From CALNZV01 sp942491115 (GTDB taxonomy: Bacteria; Desulfobacterota; Desulfobacteria; Desulfobacterales; UBA5852), in NCBI GenBank assembly GCA_942491115.1, contig CALNZV010000020.1, positions 434,001 to 498,000 of the forward strand: DNA of 64,000 nt. Reading direction: 5' to 3'. The notes under the pieces are model-generated. The model ran no database searches. It was not told where the DNA came from and saw nothing but the letters and a program-made list of their open reading frames with translations. A program made the position numbers and the translations under genes. Shown here in pieces: positions 40,688 through 50,244 of this stretch (position 1 is the stretch's first letter; the number at the start of each line of letters is the position of its first letter).

Positions 40688-41190
40688 GGATTCCGCATGC
40701 CTTTTGAATTCCGAAGATCGTCCGTGGAGAAGGGCGTCAGGCAGTCGATTTATCCCGCTAAAAGTCCCTTATCGACACCCAGGGCCGAATCCTAAACCCA
40801 AAGACATGTCCGCCTGTCGGGAAAGCCCACCGCTGGAGGCACGCAAGGCATGGAAATCCAGGGGGTGGATTGGACGGATGAAATCCTTGGATGGTCGGGG
40901 TCGAAAAAAGCGCCTCAGAGGTTCAGCGCTTCCGGCATTCCCCGGGGCTCACCTGGCGAAGGGCCGTCAATGGAGTGAAGGGGCAAACCCGGCTGGGGGT
41001 GGGACCAGTCAGGGCTCCGGAAATCGGTAATATCGATCGGGTGCCTGGCGGGAACACCGGTGAATTCTAAGGACGGTAGATGGACGGCAGTCTTTCTGCC
41101 GCCCTTCAGAGAGAAGGGGGAGCAATCCCGCAGCCCTTTCCGGCGCTGCTGATGCAGCGATGGGTGCAGCGGGATTGCCGGGGCTGCGTT
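40688..41190. other. Intergenic region upstream of the metalloprotease, downstream of ssb
   Basis: This 503-bp region contains no coding frame I can support. Its notable feature is the nested inverted repeat at 41122-41178 beyond the ssb stop. The remainder shows nothing recognisable. Confidence 0.4.
41122..41178 (-). terminator. Nested hairpin downstream of ssb
   Basis: GCAATCCCGC (41122-41131) pairs with GCGGGATTGC (41169-41178). Inside, CGCTGC (41144-41149) and GCAGCG (41154-41159) form a tight hairpin. A competing pairing GCAGCCC with GGGCTGC is also possible. The structure begins 12 bp after the ssb stop on the minus strand. It lacks a clear U tract. Confidence 0.45.
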
Positions 41191-41646
41191 TCAGAAGGGA
41201 ATGTCGTCGTCATCGACGCCCGGGTTGGGAGCCGAGCGGTAATCGTCCGCCGGAGGACCCGCGGATTTTCCCCCACCATAGCCTCTCCCGCCACCCCCAC
41301 CGGATCGACCGTCCCGATTGCCTCCCAGCATCACCATCTCGTTGGCAATGATATCCGTGGTGTAGATGGTCTGTCCGTCTTTTTCGTAGGAACCGTAGCT
41401 GATTCGCCCCTCGATGTAGACCTGGCTGCCTTTGGAGAGATATTCACCGCAGATTTCCCCGAGTTTTCCGAAGGCCGTGATCCGGTGCCAGTCGGTCTGA
41501 TCCTCGAAGTTGCCGTCCCTGCTCTTCCTTCGCTCGGTGGTCGCCACGCTGAATTTGGCGATAGCCAAGCCGTCTGGGGTGTAGCGGATCTCCGGATCTC
41601 TTCCCAAATTCCCGATAATCATGACCTTGTTCAATCCTTTAGCCAT
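41191..41646 (-). CDS. ssb: Single-stranded DNA-binding protein
   Basis: This 151-residue protein has the OB-fold SSB signature (LNKVMIIGNLGRDPEIRYT, FSVATTE, TDWHRITAFGKLGE, YIEGRI), a Gly-rich linker, and the acidic tip DDDDIPF that recruits replication and repair partners. The start at ATG 41646 (MAKGLNKV) follows AAGGAA; the frame is open to 41694 but without similarity. A good promoter candidate lies about 70-100 bp upstream. Confidence 0.96.
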   Translation of the reverse strand: MAKGLNKVMIIGNLGRDPEIRYTPDGLAIAKFSVATTERRKSRDGNFEDQTDWHRITAFGKLGEICGEYLSKGSQVYIEGRISYGSYEKDGQTIYTTDIIANEMVMLGGNRDGRSGGGGGRGYGGGKSAGPPADDYRSAPNPGVDDDDIPF

Positions 41647-42008
41647 AGGAGGTTCCTTTCCGTTTCGTCTCCATGTGGTGACAATCGTCCGCAACGATAC
41701 GCTGATAACGCTGCACCCTAACCGAAAGCCTGTTCATTGTCAAATCAATGTTTTTTCAAATGGTTACGCTAATTTTTCACCAATTCTGGAATTGACTGTC
41801 ATCGAAGCGGCGCCCCATCGCCAATGCCCTGGACCCTTGGCGACAGGAAGGGCCGGCAAGCCCTCCGGTATCAGATCTGCCATCCGACAGACGTCTCATT
41901 GCCCCCACGGCATCACGGCCGCCATGGATTCACCCGCCGTTTCAGGGAGCGCCGGTAAGGCCACGGTTCGCCAATGGGATGGTATTGCGCATTCGAGGGC
42001 TTTCTCAT
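41647..42008. other. Divergent promoter region of ssb and the RNA methyltransferase
   Basis: An AT-rich core around 41730-41790 contains the ssb promoter candidate. The plus-strand side up to 42008 shows no recognisable gene. Confidence 0.4.
41716..41744 (-). promoter_or_regulatory. Candidate sigma-70 promoter of ssb
   Basis: On the minus strand TTGACA (complement of 41739-41744) is followed after 17 bases by TAGGGT (complement of 41716-41721). The -35 is a perfect consensus and the -10 is weak. Distance to the ssb start is about 70 bp. Confidence 0.45.
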
Positions 42009-43244
42009 ATGATTGAGGGGTCTCGATTGACAGCCACTCCTTACTTAAGACAGGCCATGGTTTCCCAAACCGCCATTGAACGCCGAATCAAGCAGCATGT
42101 CACCTCCCAGCCTCACACCTTCTTTACAGTCGTCGGACCGGGCTTAGAGCCCCTCTGCCGCAACGAAATAAAGGCGCTTCTCCCGGGCATCGACATCCCT
42201 GAACCTCGAGAGGGTGGACTGACGTTCACGGCGAAGCTTCATGACGCTTACGCCATCAACCTTGGCAGCGCCACAGCCAGCCGCGTGCTGATGAGAATCG
42301 GACGGTTCACTGCAGACGGGTTCGGACGGTTCAAACGAAAAGTCCGCTCTTTTCCCTGGGAGCTGTTTATTTCCGAAACCCTCCCATTGCATGTGACCGC
42401 CACCCTCCACAGCTCCCGGTTGTATCATCGGGATGCCGTCGCTGAGCGGGTCCGAGAAGCCATCGAAGACCGGTTTTCCGCACTCGGTTTGTCGCCCTCC
42501 CCGGCAACCCATGCCGACGCCAGAAACACCCTTTACGTCCGGGCAGTCAACAACCGGTTCACCCTCTCCCTCGATATGAGCGGCGAGCATCTTCACAAAC
42601 GGGGCATCAAGACCAGGGGAGGGGAAGCCCCGTTGAGAGAGACCCTGGCCGCAGGAATCCTGACCCTGGCAGGTTACGATCCCGATCTTCCACTGCTCGA
42701 TCCCATGTGCGGAACCGGCACCTTCTCCATAGAGGCGGCCATGATATCAAAAGGTATTCCCCCCGGCTGGTTTCGTGATTTCGCCTTTACCCGTTGGCCC
42801 AACTTTCAGTCAGGCCGATGGCTTCATTTGAAGCGGGAGGCCGAAAAACAGATTCGCACCATTTCCACTCCCCTGATTTTCGCCTCGGACCGCAGGGCGG
42901 CCATGGTGGGCACGGTGAAGGAATCGATTCGGAACAGCACCCTTGCCGACGCCGTAGCCGTCAAGCGAAGGGATTTTTTCGACATGCGTCCCGATCGAAT
43001 CGCCCCCCGAAAAGGGCTTGTGGTTTTGAATCCGCCATACGGAAAGCGGCTCGACACCCCCGGCGACAGCCGGCAGCTCTATCAGGATATCGGCCGAAAG
43101 CTCCGCAGCGATTTCAAAGGCTGGCAGTTCGCCATTCTGACACCGCCCGGCGCCCCCGGGGACCGACCGGATTTAGAGGGTCGGCAGCACGCTCTGTTCC
43201 ACGGAGGCCTGAACCTGACATTGACCGTCGGCCATATCCGATAA
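42009..43244 (+). CDS. THUMP-domain class I SAM-dependent RNA methyltransferase (RlmL/TrmN-like)
   Basis: This protein of about 411 residues has an N-terminal THUMP-type region (FFTVVGPGLEPLCRNEIKAL; LSLDMSGEHLHKRGIKTRGGEAPLRETLAAGIL) and a Rossmann methyltransferase with DPMCGTGTFSIEAAMI (SAM motif I) and the N6-methylase-type motif LNPPYGKR (motif IV). Family members modify guanine in 23S rRNA or tRNA. Start is uncertain: ATG 42009 has GAGGG ten bases before it; 42057 is an alternative. It is followed by a thioesterase gene after 66 bp. Confidence 0.88.
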   Translation: MIEGSRLTATPYLRQAMVSQTAIERRIKQHVTSQPHTFFTVVGPGLEPLCRNEIKALLPGIDIPEPREGGLTFTAKLHDAYAINLGSATASRVLMRIGRFTADGFGRFKRKVRSFPWELFISETLPLHVTATLHSSRLYHRDAVAERVREAIEDRFSALGLSPSPATHADARNTLYVRAVNNRFTLSLDMSGEHLHKRGIKTRGGEAPLRETLAAGILTLAGYDPDLPLLDPMCGTGTFSIEAAMISKGIPPGWFRDFAFTRWPNFQSGRWLHLKREAEKQIRTISTPLIFASDRRAAMVGTVKESIRNSTLADAVAVKRRDFFDMRPDRIAPRKGLVVLNPPYGKRLDTPGDSRQLYQDIGRKLRSDFKGWQFAILTPPGAPGDRPDLEGRQHALFHGGLNLTLTVGHIR

Positions 43245-43310
43245 CACCTGATCAGGCCTTGCACACCAGCCCCATCATCGGCCAAGGCTTTTTAGGGAGG
43301 AATCGCTTCC

Positions 43311-43805
43311 ATGACCAGACCATCGGCAACCGCTACCCTCTCCCATTTTCTCCTACCGGAAGACGCCAACCCGGTCGGCAACATCCATGGCGGCGTCATC
43401 ATGAAACACATCGACAGCGCCGCCGGTGTCGCTGCCTTTCGTCATGCCCGGTGCAATGTGGTGACCGCCTCCATCGACCGCCTGGATTTCATTCACCCTG
43501 CCTTTGTGGGCAACCTGCTCATCCTGAGAGCCAGCGTTAATCTGACCGGACGAAGTTCCATGGAAGTCGGCGTCCGGGCCGAGGCCGAGGATCTGATGAC
43601 CGGCAATGTCCGCCATATTGCATCGGCCTATCTGACCTTTGTGGCCCTGGATGCCGAGGGCGCCCCCACGTCGGTCACCCCCCTCGTCCCCCGCTCCGAC
43701 GAAGCGAAACGGCGCTACCGGATGGCTCAGAGGCGCCGGGAGGCGAGACTCGCCGAAAAGGCCCGGGAAGAGGCTTGTGAAAACAATGCCCAAGACTGCG
43801 AGTAG
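43311..43805 (+). CDS. Acyl-CoA thioesterase, hotdog fold (YciA/BFIT type)
   Basis: This 164-residue protein has the hotdog-thioesterase start region LPEDANPVGNIHGGVIMKHID, with the N-x-x-G-x-x-x-G-G-x-[IL]-[ML] pattern holding the catalytic Asn/Asp site, then DRLDFIHPAFVGNLLILRASV. Members hydrolyse acyl-CoA. The C-terminal tail is unusually charged (RRREARLAEKAREEACEN). AGGGAGGA precedes the ATG. It is followed by trkH after 11 bp, probably co-transcribed by chance of location. Confidence 0.92.
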   Translation: MTRPSATATLSHFLLPEDANPVGNIHGGVIMKHIDSAAGVAAFRHARCNVVTASIDRLDFIHPAFVGNLLILRASVNLTGRSSMEVGVRAEAEDLMTGNVRHIASAYLTFVALDAEGAPTSVTPLVPRSDEAKRRYRMAQRRREARLAEKAREEACENNAQDCE

Positions 43806-43816
43806 AGCGCCGACCC

Positions 43817-45214
43817 ATGTCACCCGCCAAGAATCAACCGCTGCTGACCACCAACCGGGTTCTCCTCGTCTTCAACCGTCGGCCGGGGCTCATCCCCATA
43901 ACCGGTTTTTTGCTTCTCATCCTGATTGGAACCGTTCTGCTGTCCCTGCCGGTATCGGCTGCCCATGGTCGCTTATCCTGGATCGATGCCCTGTTCACCG
44001 CGACTTCCGCCAGCTGTGTCACAGGCCTGATTACCGTCGATACCGCGTCGGGCTTAAGTCACGTCGGCCAGTGGATCGTGCTCGCCCAGATTCAAGTCGG
44101 CGGCCTCGGTATCATGATCCTCTCCACCCTGTTTCTTCTCATGGCCGGCCGCCGCCTCGGAAGGGGGGGCCGTATGGTGATTCAGGACACCTTTACCCAC
44201 TCCGGAGAGTGGAGCCCTACCGATGTGGTCCGCCAAGTGCTAGCATACACCCTTGCCATCGAAGGGCTGGGCGCCGTACTCTTATTTTTCCGTTTCCTGC
44301 CGGCATTGGGCCCGGGCGAAGCCGCACGGCAAGGACTGTTTCATGCGGTCAGCGCCTTCTGCAATGCCGGCTTTTCCCTTTTTTCCGACAGTCTGGCCGG
44401 GTACCGGACCGATTGGGCACTCAATGGGATCGTCTGCTTTCTGATCATCACCGGAGGCATCGGTTTCCTGGTGATGGCGGAGATCAGGGCACATTTCCCC
44501 TGGAACCGACGGCGATGGGCCCGCCTGAGCCTTCACTCCCGCCTGGCCATCTCGGCATCCGTCCTGCTGGTCTTTATCGGCACTGCAACCCTGGCCGGCT
44601 TTGAATGGCACAACACCCTGGCGGAGATGACAAGGCCTCAGAAGCTGCTGGCGGCCTTCTTCCAATCGGTGACCGCGAGAACAGCGGGGTTCAACACCAT
44701 CCCCATCGAGGCGATGGCCAACGAAAGCCTGTTCCTAGTCCTCATCATGATGGTCATCGGGGCATGCCCCGGGTCTTGCGGCGGCGGCATCAAAACGACG
44801 ACCCTAGCCACCCTGCTCTGTCTTGGGGGATCGAAGCTGAGAGGGTGGCAAAAACCCCAAATCTTCAACCGGACCGTATCGGAGGCAAGTGTCAGCCGAG
44901 CCCTCAGCCTGACCATCGTCTCCATCACGGTGATCACGGTGGCAACCTTTTTTCTTCTCATCTCGGAACTGAAGGATATTTCCTACCTACAAAGCAGGGG
45001 TAGATTTTTAGAGCTCCTTTTCGAAGCCGTCAGTGCTTTCGGAACCGTCGGCCTGTCAACGGGAATAACGCCTGCCCTCAGCCCCGTGGGCAAAATCATC
45101 ATTACCGCCACCATGTTCATCGGCCGGATCGGGCCCTTGGTCATCATCATGGCCTTGAGCCGAACCAGGGAGGCGAAGTACTATTACGCGGAAGAAACCA
45201 TCATGGTGGGATGA
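43817..45214 (+). CDS. trkH: Potassium uptake protein, TrkH/KtrB family
   Basis: This 465-residue membrane protein has the four-repeat MPM layout with pore-loop segments such as FTATSASCVTGL, FHAVSAFCNAGFSLF, SVTARTAGFNT and EAVSAFGTVGLS, each with the selectivity glycine. It forms the K+ channel subunit driven with Na+ or H+. The following gene encodes its cytosolic regulator nine bases downstream. Confidence 0.95.
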   Translation: MSPAKNQPLLTTNRVLLVFNRRPGLIPITGFLLLILIGTVLLSLPVSAAHGRLSWIDALFTATSASCVTGLITVDTASGLSHVGQWIVLAQIQVGGLGIMILSTLFLLMAGRRLGRGGRMVIQDTFTHSGEWSPTDVVRQVLAYTLAIEGLGAVLLFFRFLPALGPGEAARQGLFHAVSAFCNAGFSLFSDSLAGYRTDWALNGIVCFLIITGGIGFLVMAEIRAHFPWNRRRWARLSLHSRLAISASVLLVFIGTATLAGFEWHNTLAEMTRPQKLLAAFFQSVTARTAGFNTIPIEAMANESLFLVLIMMVIGACPGSCGGGIKTTTLATLLCLGGSKLRGWQKPQIFNRTVSEASVSRALSLTIVSITVITVATFFLLISELKDISYLQSRGRFLELLFEAVSAFGTVGLSTGITPALSPVGKIIITATMFIGRIGPLVIIMALSRTREAKYYYAEETIMVG

Positions 45215-45223
45215 GGAGACGTC

Positions 45224-45886
45224 ATGAAACGATTTGCGGTCATCGGCCTTGGGAATGTCGGGTACTATTTGACGACCAGCCTCTACGGAAAAGGCCACGA
45301 GGTGGTGGCCATCGACTCGGATCGAAACCGGGTCCAGGCCGTCAAGGACCTTAGCAGCCAGGCGGTGGTGGCCGATGCCACCGACGAGGAAACTCTCACC
45401 GCCCTGGGGCTTCCGGAAATGGATATTGTCGTGGTGTCCATCGGATCCGGCATCGAAAGATCCATTCTCACCACCATGAAATTAAAGGACATCGCGGTCA
45501 AGCACGTCATCGCCATGGCTATCAGCGAAGCCCACGGCCGGATCCTTCATAAAGTGGGGGCCTCCGAGGTCTTCTTTCCCGAAAAAGATCAGGCCCTCTC
45601 TCTGGTCGAGCGGCTCCACAATCCGAACATGATCGACTACCTGCCGTTTCTGGACGGCTATTCCATCGTTCAAATCGAGCCTCCCAGAGGGTTCGTGGGC
45701 AAACGACTCAAGGAACTCGACCTGATCAACCGGTTCGGGATTCAGGTGGTGGCGGTCAAGGAACTGGTGCCGGACCGCATGAACATGATTCCCACGGCGG
45801 AATACCTTATCAAAGACAGCGACATCCTCATTTTGTTGGGTCCCGATGACGCTCTCGACGCCCTCCAAAAGAACCACCTGGGGTGA
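45224..45886 (+). CDS. trkA: Potassium uptake regulatory subunit TrkA/KtrA
   Basis: This 220-residue protein has an N-terminal Rossmann RCK domain (FAVIGLGNVGYYLTTSLYGKGHEVVAIDSD) that binds NAD(H) or ATP and a C-terminal TrkA-C domain (VGKRLKELDLINRFGIQVVAV). It gates the preceding TrkH subunit. GGAG precedes the ATG; spacing to trkH is nine bases. Confidence 0.95.
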   Translation: MKRFAVIGLGNVGYYLTTSLYGKGHEVVAIDSDRNRVQAVKDLSSQAVVADATDEETLTALGLPEMDIVVVSIGSGIERSILTTMKLKDIAVKHVIAMAISEAHGRILHKVGASEVFFPEKDQALSLVERLHNPNMIDYLPFLDGYSIVQIEPPRGFVGKRLKELDLINRFGIQVVAVKELVPDRMNMIPTAEYLIKDSDILILLGPDDALDALQKNHLG

Positions 45887-46069
45887 AATCCCTCATTTCG
45901 GTCTTATCATGTCATCAACCCCGGCCCCGCCCCATGACACCGCATGGACCGATCATCGTGGGATGCCGGAAACCTTCCGGACCATATCGGCCGGGCGAAA
46001 CCGATGAGGCCGAGAAGCCGCCCCGCACAGGAGCACCAACGGCCACTCGAAACCCCAAGGAGGACCTTT

Positions 46070-46573
46070 ATGGCGACTGTTACGTTCAAAGGGAACCCCG
46101 TTCAAACCGTCGGCGATCTGCCGAAGGTGGGGGAATCCGCACCGGATTTCACCCTCACCACGACCGAACTGGCGGAGACATCCCTGTCCGACTATCGCGG
46201 CAAGACCATTGTGCTCAACATCTTTCCAAGTGTCGACACCCCGGTATGCTCCATGTCCGTTCGAAAATTCAACGCTGAGATCGCCAAGAAGGACAATGCC
46301 GTCGTCCTTTGCATCTCCATGGATTTGCCCTTTGCCCACTCTCGATTTTGCGGATCCGAAGGCCTCGACGACGTGGTGTCCCTGTCGGCCTTCCGGAATG
46401 CCGCCTTTGGTGACGCTTACGGGATTCGCATTGCCGAGGGACCCCTAAATGGCCTCTTTGCCCGGGCAGTCGTGGTGATCGATGGCGCCGGGAAAGTCCT
46501 CTACACGGAATTGGTGCCGGAAATTGCAGAAGAGCCCGGCTATGATGCCGCCATGTCGGCTGTGGGGTCCTGA
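46070..46573 (+). CDS. tpx: Thiol peroxidase, peroxiredoxin family
   Basis: This 167-residue protein starts MATVTFKGNPV and has the Tpx active site PSVDTPVCSMSVRKF with peroxidatic C60 and the resolving C94 in SRFCGSEGLDDV. It reduces peroxides using thioredoxin. A perfect AAGGAGG is seven bases before the ATG at 46070; the longer open frame upstream has no similarity. Oxygen defence is consistent with an anaerobe in oxic-anoxic niches. Confidence 0.95.
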   Translation: MATVTFKGNPVQTVGDLPKVGESAPDFTLTTTELAETSLSDYRGKTIVLNIFPSVDTPVCSMSVRKFNAEIAKKDNAVVLCISMDLPFAHSRFCGSEGLDDVVSLSAFRNAAFGDAYGIRIAEGPLNGLFARAVVVIDGAGKVLYTELVPEIAEEPGYDAAMSAVGS

Positions 46574-46723
46574 CCGCAGCCCTTCGGCTGTTGGGCGCCG
46601 TCCGATCTGTCGAAGAAGAGTTGACCGGCGCACCACCCGCCTAAATCGTCTCCGGGTAGCGGTGGGCAACAGAGGCTCCCGGGGATGTGGGCCCGGAATC
46701 GAAACCGGGTCATGGAAACGGCT

Positions 46724-47728
46724 ATGTATCTTGCCCGCGTCAAGGACCGGCTAAAAACCCGCTACGTGATTCGCGAGTCCTTTCGAGAGGGTCGACGATG
46801 GATGAGCAGGGATCTCATGGATCTGGGAAGGGATCCGAGAGATTTCATCGTCTACCCGGGGGGAAACGCCTTCTACGTCGCCCTGGAGGTGGCCGACACC
46901 ATCGAAGAAATGGGTGCCGAGGCCGACGGCGACGACATCGAAGCCTTGTTCTGGCCTTTTGTGGACCCCCAGCTGCGGTACAAGTTAGATCACTTCCACA
47001 CGCGGACGGAGAATGCGCGAGACGCCAGATTGCGCAAGGAAACCCAAGGGGATCGCCCTCCTCTGCCCCACCTGTTCGACCGAAGACGGGTCCACTACCT
47101 TCGATACGGCCAGATCGATCAGAGCGGCATCGACCATGTCTCCACGACGCTCTACCGGCTTCTGGCGAACAAATCCAGGGATGAACTCGAGCACCATTTC
47201 ATGGCGTCGGAGCGAGTGCTCAAGCACCATGAATGGAAGCGTTATGTTTTCGTTATCTTCGATCTTCAGCGGCACTTCACCCAGAATTTCGCGCGAACGA
47301 TTCCCGAAGGGTTGGATCCGGCGGAGATGGACGCCTGCTTCCTGGACGACCTATGCGCCTTGAGCGAAGAGCGATCCTTCTGGGACGGGGCGACGCCTTC
47401 GGACGGACTGAAGGACCATCTCATCCGCTACTTGATCATGTACTTCGACTCGGACTTCCCGAGTCCCAACCTGGCCGCACGGGCTTACGACGCCTTCAAG
47501 CGACGGCATCAGCAATATCGTCCCCCGCATAGCGTCCGGTTATCCATGGAAAGAGCGTCATGTCTTTTTGCTTCCAGTCAACGGGAACTCCGGCGGATGA
47601 GCCGGTCGGACCTCGCACGGCTCTATCGCATGCGGGCCAAGTCCTTCCATCCGGATCAGGGAGGCTCCAAAGCCGAATTCATTCAACTGACGGAAGCCTA
47701 TCACAAGCTGCTGCGAACCAAGCGGTAG
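46724..47728 (+). CDS. Unknown protein with C-terminal J domain
   Basis: This protein of about 334 residues opens MYLARVKDRLKTRYVIRESF, with PRDFIVYPGGNAFYV soon after, a pattern I associate with a conserved hypothetical family of anaerobes. The C-terminal 60 residues form a J-domain-like helix pair with the HPD motif (SFHPDQGGSKAEFIQLTEAYHKL), which stimulates Hsp70 ATPase. The middle is mixed helical without known motif. The start at 46724 matches the family; 46685 and 46712 are alternatives. It may recruit DnaK to an unknown client. Confidence 0.75.
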   Translation: MYLARVKDRLKTRYVIRESFREGRRWMSRDLMDLGRDPRDFIVYPGGNAFYVALEVADTIEEMGAEADGDDIEALFWPFVDPQLRYKLDHFHTRTENARDARLRKETQGDRPPLPHLFDRRRVHYLRYGQIDQSGIDHVSTTLYRLLANKSRDELEHHFMASERVLKHHEWKRYVFVIFDLQRHFTQNFARTIPEGLDPAEMDACFLDDLCALSEERSFWDGATPSDGLKDHLIRYLIMYFDSDFPSPNLAARAYDAFKRRHQQYRPPHSVRLSMERASCLFASSQRELRRMSRSDLARLYRMRAKSFHPDQGGSKAEFIQLTEAYHKLLRTKR

Positions 47729-47841
47729 ACCGGCGTCGATTGCCTGCCACCCCCCAGGGATTTTTCAGAAAAGGGCAGTGCCATCCCGGTGCGGCTAACC
47801 GCCGGGAGGGCGGAAGCCGGAACCCGTTGTCGAACGAAAGG

Positions 47842-48579
47842 ATGCTCCTTTTGACCGATCGCCCCCTTCCGGCCGACGGCAGACTTCCGTGGCCGCCACT
47901 GCTCCGGGGAAAGCTGGTCCGACGCTACCAGCGTTTTCTGGCCGATGTGGTCTTGGACTCCGGAGACGCCGTCACCGCCCATTGCCCCAACACGGGCGCC
48001 ATGATCTCCTGTTGCGAGCCCGGCAGGACCGTTTATCTCTCCCGAAGCGACAACCCCCGCCGCAAGCTGCCTTACACCTGGGAGATCATCGACATGGGGA
48101 CATCCCTCGTCGGGGTCAATACGGCCACCCCCAACCGGTTGGTCGAGCACGCTGTCAAGCAGTCGAAGATACCCGAACTCGACGGGTATGGGCGAGTCAG
48201 ACGCGAGGTCCCTTACGGAGACCACTCCCGAATCGATCTCCTGATGTCGGGCTCCGACCGGCCCGACTGCTATATCGAGGTAAAAAACTGTACCTTGGTC
48301 TCTGAGGGCGTCGCCAGTTTTCCGGATGCCGTCACCGCCCGCGGCCTCAAGCACCTCCACGAGTTGGTGGGAATGGTGCGCCGGGGAAACCGCGCCGCCA
48401 TGTTCTACTTCGTCCAGCGAATGGATGCCGAAGCATTTCATCCGGCGGACCGAATAGACCCGGAATACGGGATCGCGCTCCGGGCCGCCGTCGACGCCGG
48501 GGTGGAGATAATGGTCTACGATGTCCGCATGGACCTCGACGGCATCGAACTGCGCCGACCGCTGCCCTGGTCGCTATAA
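47842..48579 (+). CDS. sfsA: SfsA-family DNA-binding protein/nuclease-like
   Basis: This 245-residue protein shows the SfsA pattern: LRGKLVRRYQRFLADVVLD, CPNTGAMISCCEPG, RKLPYTWEII, GVNTATPNRLV, SRIDLLMSG, YIEVKNCTLV, FPDAVTARGLKHLHEL. The IEVKN/FPDA core is PD-(D/E)XK nuclease-like. The E. coli protein was linked to sugar fermentation regulation; the biochemical role here is unclear. ATG 47842 lies right after GAAAGG; a TTG at 47851 would give better spacing. Confidence 0.93.
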   Translation: MLLLTDRPLPADGRLPWPPLLRGKLVRRYQRFLADVVLDSGDAVTAHCPNTGAMISCCEPGRTVYLSRSDNPRRKLPYTWEIIDMGTSLVGVNTATPNRLVEHAVKQSKIPELDGYGRVRREVPYGDHSRIDLLMSGSDRPDCYIEVKNCTLVSEGVASFPDAVTARGLKHLHELVGMVRRGNRAAMFYFVQRMDAEAFHPADRIDPEYGIALRAAVDAGVEIMVYDVRMDLDGIELRRPLPWSL

Positions 48580-48667
48580 GGGGAACCCCCGGCCGGTTTG
48601 ACTTTGGAGAGCCGATGAGGTATCCATTTTCGTCGTCATTCCCTCCACTTCAGGGGACACCACATTC

Positions 48668-50029
48668 ATGGCCGAACCCACTCTCAACGATCTCATCTCC
48701 AACCGAAACAATCTCGAACGCGTCCTGGACAACCTCAAAGAGGGCATCATCGCCCACGATCTGAATCGAAAGATCTTTTTCTTCAATCGTCAGGCCGAAC
48801 GGATTACCGGCTACCGGAGGGAAGAGATTATCGGGCGGGACTGCCACGACGCCTTCGGCATTCCCTTTTGCGGGGAGAGGTGCTCGTTTTGCGACGGCAC
48901 CGATGTCCTGCCCCTCGACACCGACACGAAGGAATACGCCCTCAACATCACCACCAACAACTGCGAGCAACGACGAATCGAGATGACCGTCACCCTGATG
49001 CGGGACGACACCGGCGCCACCACGGGCGTGCTTGCCGCATTCAGGGACATCACCGATGAGCTCCAGCTTCGGATGCGCACCGGCACCCTCAACCGCTTCG
49101 CCAACATCATCGGCAGAGACGTCAAAATGCTCCAGGTCTTCCAGCAGATCACCGATGTGGCCGGTTACGACTACCCGGTTCACATCTACGGGGAGACGGG
49201 CACGGGCAAGGAACTGGTGGCCAATGCCATTCACAACGAAAGCCAGAGAGGCGGCGCCCCATTCGTTCCCATCAACTGTGGCGCCCTGCCGGAGGGACTG
49301 ATCGAAAGCGAGCTTTTCGGGCATGTGAAGGGGGCTTTCAGCGGTGCGATCAGAGACAAGAAAGGGCGCTTCGAGCTGGCCGACGGGGGGACTATTTTTC
49401 TGGACGAGGTGGCGGAGTTGTCGAAAAACATGCAGGTCAAGATTCTCCGATTCCTCCAGGAAAATCGCTTCGAGCGGGTCGGCGACGAGAAGACCTTGTC
49501 GGTGCGGGTCAAGGTCATCAGCGCTACCAACAAGGCGTTAAAGGAAGAAGTCGGCAGTGGGCGTTTTCGAGAGGATTTATATTATCGACTGAGCGTCATC
49601 CCCATATCGATTCCCCCGTTGAGGGAGCGAAAAACCGATATTCCCCTTCTGGTCAATCACTTTATTCTGGAAGCCGCCAACAAACACGGCCAGCCCCCAT
49701 TGAGAATCCACCAGCAGGCCATGTCCCTGATGATGGATTATGACTGGCCGGGCAACGTGAGGGAGCTTCAGAACGCCGTTCAATTCGCGATTGTCCGCTC
49801 AAACGACCGAATCATCACCAAGGACGACCTGCCCATCGAGCTGCGGAGCCTCGATAACCGGGATGTCCAGCGACGCGGAACCCATCGAAAGCTCGATGAA
49901 GCGACCGTTAAAGAAGCCCTGGTAAGAAGCGGGGGCAACAAAGCGAAAGCGGCCAGGCTGCTCGAAGTGGGCCGGGCAACCCTCTACCGCTTCCTAAAGG
50001 ACTATCCCGACGTCACCTCCCGTCCTTGA
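48668..50029 (+). CDS. PAS-domain sigma-54-dependent transcriptional activator
   Basis: This 453-residue protein has an N-terminal PAS domain (about 15-130) with a Cys cluster (C59, C68, C72, C75) that could bind an Fe-S cluster or metal, then an AAA+ domain with Walker A GETGTGKE, sigma-54 contact loop GAFSGA (222-227; consensus GAFTGA), Walker B GGTIFLDEVAEL, and a Fis-type helix-turn-helix at the end (GNKAKAARLLEVGRATLYRFL). It is convergent with cooS. The Cys-containing PAS suggests redox or gas sensing; this is inference. Confidence 0.93.
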   Translation: MAEPTLNDLISNRNNLERVLDNLKEGIIAHDLNRKIFFFNRQAERITGYRREEIIGRDCHDAFGIPFCGERCSFCDGTDVLPLDTDTKEYALNITTNNCEQRRIEMTVTLMRDDTGATTGVLAAFRDITDELQLRMRTGTLNRFANIIGRDVKMLQVFQQITDVAGYDYPVHIYGETGTGKELVANAIHNESQRGGAPFVPINCGALPEGLIESELFGHVKGAFSGAIRDKKGRFELADGGTIFLDEVAELSKNMQVKILRFLQENRFERVGDEKTLSVRVKVISATNKALKEEVGSGRFREDLYYRLSVIPISIPPLRERKTDIPLLVNHFILEAANKHGQPPLRIHQQAMSLMMDYDWPGNVRELQNAVQFAIVRSNDRIITKDDLPIELRSLDNRDVQRRGTHRKLDEATVKEALVRSGGNKAKAARLLEVGRATLYRFLKDYPDVTSRP

Positions 50030-50191
50030 TGCGGCACCCAGACCTCCGTTTCCATAACCCTCCCCTATGGGTCGTCTAATCGACGACAGAGCCCATCCGA
50101 CCTGAAGCCGGTGAGACATCGGATGGGTCCAGTCGGATCAAAATGAAAAGAACGCGGGTTGGGAGGGGGTTGCGCTGACGAAAAGGAAAGA

Positions 50192-50224
50192 CCGGCGGAG
50201 GAACCATAACGGCTCCTCCGCCGG
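50192..50224 (-). terminator. Terminator between the sigma-54 regulator and cooS
   Basis: CCGGCGGAGG (50192-50201) and CCTCCGCCGG (50215-50224) pair perfectly, with further pairing inside the loop. On the minus strand the stem is followed by TCTTTCCTTTT, so it terminates cooS; it is 20 bp after the cooS stop. Confidence 0.8.
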
Positions 50225-50244
50225 CTGGTTTGGCGGTGTTGGAA

